Of a DNA stretch of 64,000 bases, positions 59,837 through 64,000 are shown piece after piece. The translations under genes and the position numbers were made by a program. Source of the stretch: Buddleja alternifolia (taxonomy: Eukaryota > Streptophyta > Magnoliopsida > Lamiales > Scrophulariaceae); assembly GCA_019426215.1 (NCBI GenBank), contig CM033391.1, positions 5,940,708-6,004,707 on the forward strand, given 5' to 3'. The notes under the pieces are model-generated. The model was not told the origin of the DNA. It ran no database searches and saw nothing but the letters and a program-made list of their open reading frames with translations. The first letter of the stretch is position 1, and each line of letters opens with the position of its first letter.

Positions 59837-62800
59837 TCTGAGCCCAAGTTGCGCCAATCCATCTCGTTGGGAATCCGAGTGCTCCGTTGCCAGCCCACAA
59901 TAGGCGCCTTCCTCAGATTAGGGTCATGGACCAACTCAAAATTGGGAGTATCCCAATAATGTGATTCAAGCAATGGATAGAACCTCCCTTGATATGTTTT
60001 CAAATATTCGGAGCTCAGGTAATATTTTTCAACATGCTCAGTCGGCCTAAGCCCTATTTCTGTACATAATTTCATTGCATGTGAGCACGGAATTCGATGA
60101 AGACTCCATTTTCCACAAGAGCAATATTTAGCTTTGATGTCGACCGCGTAATGATGATTACCGGACCCTATCTGTCGGGGCGTTTTAACGGCACCCGTGT
60201 AATGCAACCAAGAATAAACTTCTGCCTTGTGATTTTGAGATTTTTTGGCCTACTCATTAAACATTTTAAGTGCATATGTCGTGAAAGGTTGTGCCCTCAT
60301 TGCCAAAGCCATTCGCACTCGATCAGCAAAATATTCAACAATACGATGAAATGTGCACTCCACAATTGATGCGGGTGGAAGATGTCTTGTACCTTTCAAC
60401 ACATTGTTTAAGCTTTCTCCCATGTTCGTCGTCATAATGCCTTCGCGCATCCCTCCATCATATGCTAGTGTCCACTTTTCTTGTGGGATAGCTTTCAAAT
60501 AATTCAACGCAACTGGATCCTTATTACCAATGAGTTCCATTGCTTGGCAAACTTTCGGATGTTATGTGCCATACCCGCCGCATAACAGAGTTCCTTCATA
60601 GTTTTACTTTTGAATTGAGCACTGAAGTTTGAACTCACATGTCGCAGGCAATATCTATGAGCTCCCAGGGGCGGGGAAAATACGGGCATAAATCGAGTGG
60701 CATTTAATAAGCCCTTATGACAATCGGAAATAAGGCAAACACCTTCATCAGGCATCAAGAAATGTTTGCAGATCAATTACAGAAACCATAACCAAGACTC
60801 ATTCGACTCATTATCAACGATAGCAAATGCTAGAGGCAAAATATTCTGATTTCCATCCAGAGTTGATGCGCATAACAACTTAGTCTTGTGCCGTGCGTAC
60901 AAATGAGTCCCGTCAACACATATGACTCTTCGACAATGTCGAAATTCATCTATACATGGCTTGAACGCCCAAAACATAAATTTCAGCATTTTTGGATTTT
61001 GATGTGGTATTTTGTGCCGCCATTCAACAACCGTCTCTGGATTCCACTTCTGGATTGTTCCCAAAAATTTAGGCAACCTTGTAACAGAATCCTCCCACGT
61101 CCCGTATATAATCTCATTTGCACGTCGCAAACTGTACCAAGCCTTCCCATATGAAATATCAAATTTCCATTTTTTCGACACCGTTAGCTTAATTAGACCG
61201 ACCTTATACGAAGGATCCTTCCTAAGTTCTGGTAAAATTTCATTTGCGATCATGTTTATGTCCAAGTTAAAGTGATTCTTTGAACAATTTTCGAAGAAAC
61301 ATTCGTGTAACCCTTCATACCTTGTAATTTTCCAAAAATTAGTACTTTTCTTTAAACTTCCCCGCAGTTTAAAACGACATCCATTTTTGCATTCTACAGC
61401 ATACACTGTAGAATTACTAATTGTCACCTTAAACTCGCGCCGTGCATGTTGCACGTGGTAGTCTTTTACCGTTACTTGCAAGCTGAGTTTGTTGTCAAAA
61501 ACTTGGCCCAAACGAAGATTTCCTTTTGCATGATCATAAATTATTCTCCGGCTCAAACCTGAACTTTCTCGATGTAGTGAATCTCCTTCTACTTCTGGGT
61601 ATGTGGTGGAATAGAATGGGATCACTTCATGAAGTCTTTCTTCATGACTTGTGTGAGGGACATCTTCATTCATCAGTACATTAGTCTCAGCATCTTCATC
61701 CTCACCCATCATTGCATTGTCCAAGTTTTCTTCCAACTCGCGGTCTGAAAGATGATGGATCGAACAGTCAGTATCACTTTGATTGTCATTCTCAATATCA
61801 TCATTCTGAACGTTTGCAAAATCACTACACCCAAAATTGGGATGCTCAAAGTCATGACGGCTTTGTCTAGACGGGCCTGCAATTAAAGATAACAAGTCAT
61901 GAATCAAAGGAATACAACAATTATGAAATTTATTAGAAAATGCATAATTACCTGCTCCCACGTCAGGAATTACAAAATTCCTCAAATGAGAATTTTCCAA
62001 AGGGGAATTTTGCGTGGACGGACCTACAATTAAAAATAAATATGATGATAGTATGTAAAAACAAGAATAACAAGTAATAACTAAAACGAATACAACAATT
62101 GAAGAAACTTATTAGAATATTCATAATACCTACTTGCATGTCAGGAATAAAAGGGGAATTTTGTACATTTTGAAAATGCCCAAACAAATGACCCGTTGTA
62201 GAAACACCTAAAAATGCAAATCACAAAAAGTTAACTTATTTTACAATTCTGCGAAGAAAAGAAAATTATCTACACAAATATGAAATTTAAAAATAAACTA
62301 CACAATGTAAAAATAGGAATAAACTACCTTGATGCACATCGTGAATTGTAGAACTCCCCAAACCACTTGAAAAAAAATCGTGATACTCACGAGTTCCCAA
62401 CACATTTGATTGCGTCTGCGTATTTAAATCCGATACTGTGGGCTGAGTAAAATACGACATTAATTGGGATTGTGACTGCAGATTCAAATCGGGAACTGTG
62501 GGCTGTGTGAAATACGACATAAATTGAGGTGGCGTTAACGACGTCACTTGGGTTAACAACGAGTTGTATTGACCCTGATGTTGGATTGGTTCTTTCTCGA
62601 TATAAAGCTCGATCGTGTCCTGAACAATGTTAGGATCCAAGAAAAACCCTAAAGTCTCATTATCTTTGATCTCCATTGTGCTCTCCCCCATCACATTTCT
62701 CTTTTTAAATTCAAACTTTATAATTACTTTTAATGAAAAATGATTCTGATCAGTTCTTGTTCTCGCATATAACTTCTCTAACAATTCAGCATATGTGATT

Positions 62801-62916
62801 GTACAACGTATCCTCATGTTAGTGCTTGGACGAGTGCTATATCTAACTGAATTTGAGTCTTCAATAATTTGGCCATCCGTGTATACTAAAACGTCAACTG
62901 TGTTCGCCTTTGACAT
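59833..62916 (-). pseudogene. MURA-type Mutator transposase, decayed
   Basis: DDE transposase that would bind the terminal repeats and cut and paste the element. Exons on minus: 62328-62916, 62130-62207, 61952-62023, 59833-61876. The N-terminal exon (MSKANTVDVLVYTDGQIIED) is the PB1-like domain typical of MURA. Exons 2-4 share a repeated PDVGAG/PDMQVG-type junction, suggesting duplicated small exons. The MULE domain contains VICVDGTHLYARHKTKLL with the first catalytic Asp, LAFAIVDNE and LISDCHKGLL with the second. The SWIM zinc finger CSCGKWSLHRIPCSH lies near the end. Lesions: TAA stop at about 60777, one-base frameshift near 60536, and TAG stop near 60250. The stop at 59833 ends NLGSD. Confidence 0.93.
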
Positions 62917-63683
62917 TTTCTATATAATATCAAAATTCAAACCATAAATAAACACCAAATTTAAAATTATAGTCAAAAAATAAAATTATACCTACAAATT
63001 ATACATAACATTGAAAATTATATACCTACAAAATTAAAATTTATATATGCAAATTATACTTATATATTACAAATTAAACCTAAAAATTATAACTACTCAT
63101 TCGAAATTATACATACTATGTAAACCTAAACATTTGAAATTTCATTTGCGACTTATATGGAAATTTAAACCCTAACAATAAATTCGAAATTATACCTATG
63201 AAATTATACTTAAATTTCTACATAATAACAAACTAACACTTACATCAAAGTTCAAACCATAAATAAAACACTAAACATTGACATTATCCCTAAAGGTCAA
63301 AATTAAACCTATTAATTCAATAATTACACCAACATATTTAAGAATTATACTAAATAACTCAAAAATTATACATAACAAATCGAATTTATGCCTAAAAATT
63401 CAAATCTTCAACTCACATTACAATATCATTACAATAAAATAAACACAATATACAAACTCAAAATTTAGGAAAATTAAAAGTATAATACATATAATTACCT
63501 TAATTTCATGGTTGAAGAATAAGTTTTGAAGAAAAATTTGTGCATCCAACAATGGTGGTAAAAAGTAGAGAGAAGAGGAAGAGGAAGTTGAAGAGAAAGG
63601 AAAAGCAGAAGAGAAAGAAACTATTGGTGGAAGGAAATTATTATACTTCAGCCAAAAAAAAAAAATTAATGAAAGATAACATA

Positions 63684-63840
63684 ACATATGTCGTCTCTTA
63701 TTAATTAAAAAAATAAATACCAAAAAGGCTGCAAAGTTGCAGCGTGAAATTACCAAAAAAAAAAAAATAAGTGAGAGACGACATATGCTATGTCGTCTCT
63801 CAATTAAAAAAAAAAAATTACACAAGAGATGACATACACT
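63684..63840. repeat. Right subterminal palindromes of the Mutator-like element
   Basis: ATATGTCGTCTCTT at about 63686; the palindrome GAGAGACGACATA-TGC-TATGTCGTCTCTC at 63773-63801; AGAGATGACATACAC at about 63826. The motif matches the left subterminal pair at 54503-54529. A GCTGCAAAGTTGCAGC stem at about 63727 mirrors the left GCAGCC hairpin. Confidence 0.88.
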
Positions 63841-63930
63841 ATTTTGTAACGTATTATTATCTAATTCCCCCCAATTTTTCAATATTTTCTGATTTTTCAT
63901 TTTTTTTAATATTATTAATTTAATTTTCCC

Positions 63931-64000
63931 ATCTACAATCACAACCCCTCTTTGTATCTCTATTCATTCTTTAGATTCCCAATTTACTGTTCCTTCTTTT
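63931..64000. other. Right flank of the Mutator-like element
   Basis: Seventy bases of unassigned AT-rich DNA to the end of the window. Confidence 0.6.

Larger units (their letters stand above)
54405..63930. mobile_element. Mutator-like element with MURA and plant-mobile-domain genes, 9.5 kb
   Basis: Terminal inverted repeats of about 105 bases, nearly identical over the outer 85: left 54405-54511 (GGGAAAATTAAATTAATAAT through GGAATTAGATAATAATACGT), right 63823-63930. Inside are two convergent genes, a PMD gene on plus (56087-58344) and a MURA-type transposase on minus (59833-62916), separated by a ~186-bp tandem array. Subterminal palindromes containing GAGACGACAT occur near both ends. The 9 bases on either side (TATATAATC and ATCTACAAT) are not identical, so no target duplication is confirmed. 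Both genes carry lesions. Confidence 0.93.

Noticed and set aside
63418..63942. 174-residue minus-strand frame at the right end of the Mutator-like element
   Set aside because: Phe/Leu/Ile-rich translation of AT-rich terminal and subterminal repeat DNA; it crosses the terminal inverted repeat.

Overview
The window is nuclear DNA of a flowering plant, most likely a eudicot. The evidence is AT-rich DNA, genes split into many short exons with plant-type GT-AG introns, clear orthologues of the Arabidopsis genes DOK1/EVAN and ABCG3, a coiled-coil NBS-LRR resistance-gene relic, and many plant transposons (hAT, Mutator-like, Harbinger-like, Ty1/copia, LINE). I cannot name the species; an asterid is a guess only.

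Region 1 (1-15.8 kb) is the genic part. Two intact-looking genes lie in tandem on the minus strand. The first is a dolichol kinase whose last exons run off the left edge; it carries a pure (GGGGGC)n tract in an intron. The second is a complete 11-exon ABCG half-transporter of ABCG3 type, 724 codons, with one GC-AG intron, a divergent ATP-binding site, and a ~120-bp-arm hairpin in intron 6. A 494-bp hAT MITE with a perfect 8-bp target duplication lies between them.

Region 2 (15.8-30.4 kb) has no intact gene. It holds hAT elements (one placed at the end of another), a 150-bp Mutator-type MITE, LINE relics, an LTR-like block, a broken DUF4283 reading frame, hairpins and a 1.67-kb Harbinger-like element.

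Region 3 (30.6-33.7 kb) is a CC-NBS-LRR pseudogene with frameshifts, a stop and a large deletion. Its 5' flank is duplicated 5 kb upstream.

Region 4 (34.38-36.53 kb) is the most interesting structure. A Pack-MULE (9-bp target duplication, ~300-bp terminal inverted repeats) carries a captured F-box/kelch gene fragment. Inside it sits a hAT element (8-bp target duplication) that carries a captured 14-3-3 leader and first coding exon. Two transposon superfamilies have thus each captured a different host gene, one nested in the other. A near-empty relative of the hAT shell sits at 6522-7015.

Region 5 (36.5-44.5 kb) is repeats only: MITEs, a large inverted repeat, another hAT with perfect target duplication and a Harbinger-like element.

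Region 6 (44.58-54.02 kb) is a 9.4-kb Ty1/copia element with both LTRs, a 5-bp target duplication, a primer-binding site and broken gag-pol, itself invaded by a 340-bp MITE. Region 7 (54.4-63.93 kb) is a 9.5-kb Mutator-like element with near-identical terminal repeats. It carries a plant-mobile-domain gene on the plus strand and a MURA-type transposase on the minus strand. The two converge on a ~186-bp x 7 tandem array, and both are decayed. Subterminal GAGACGACAT palindromes mark both ends and may be transposase-binding sites.
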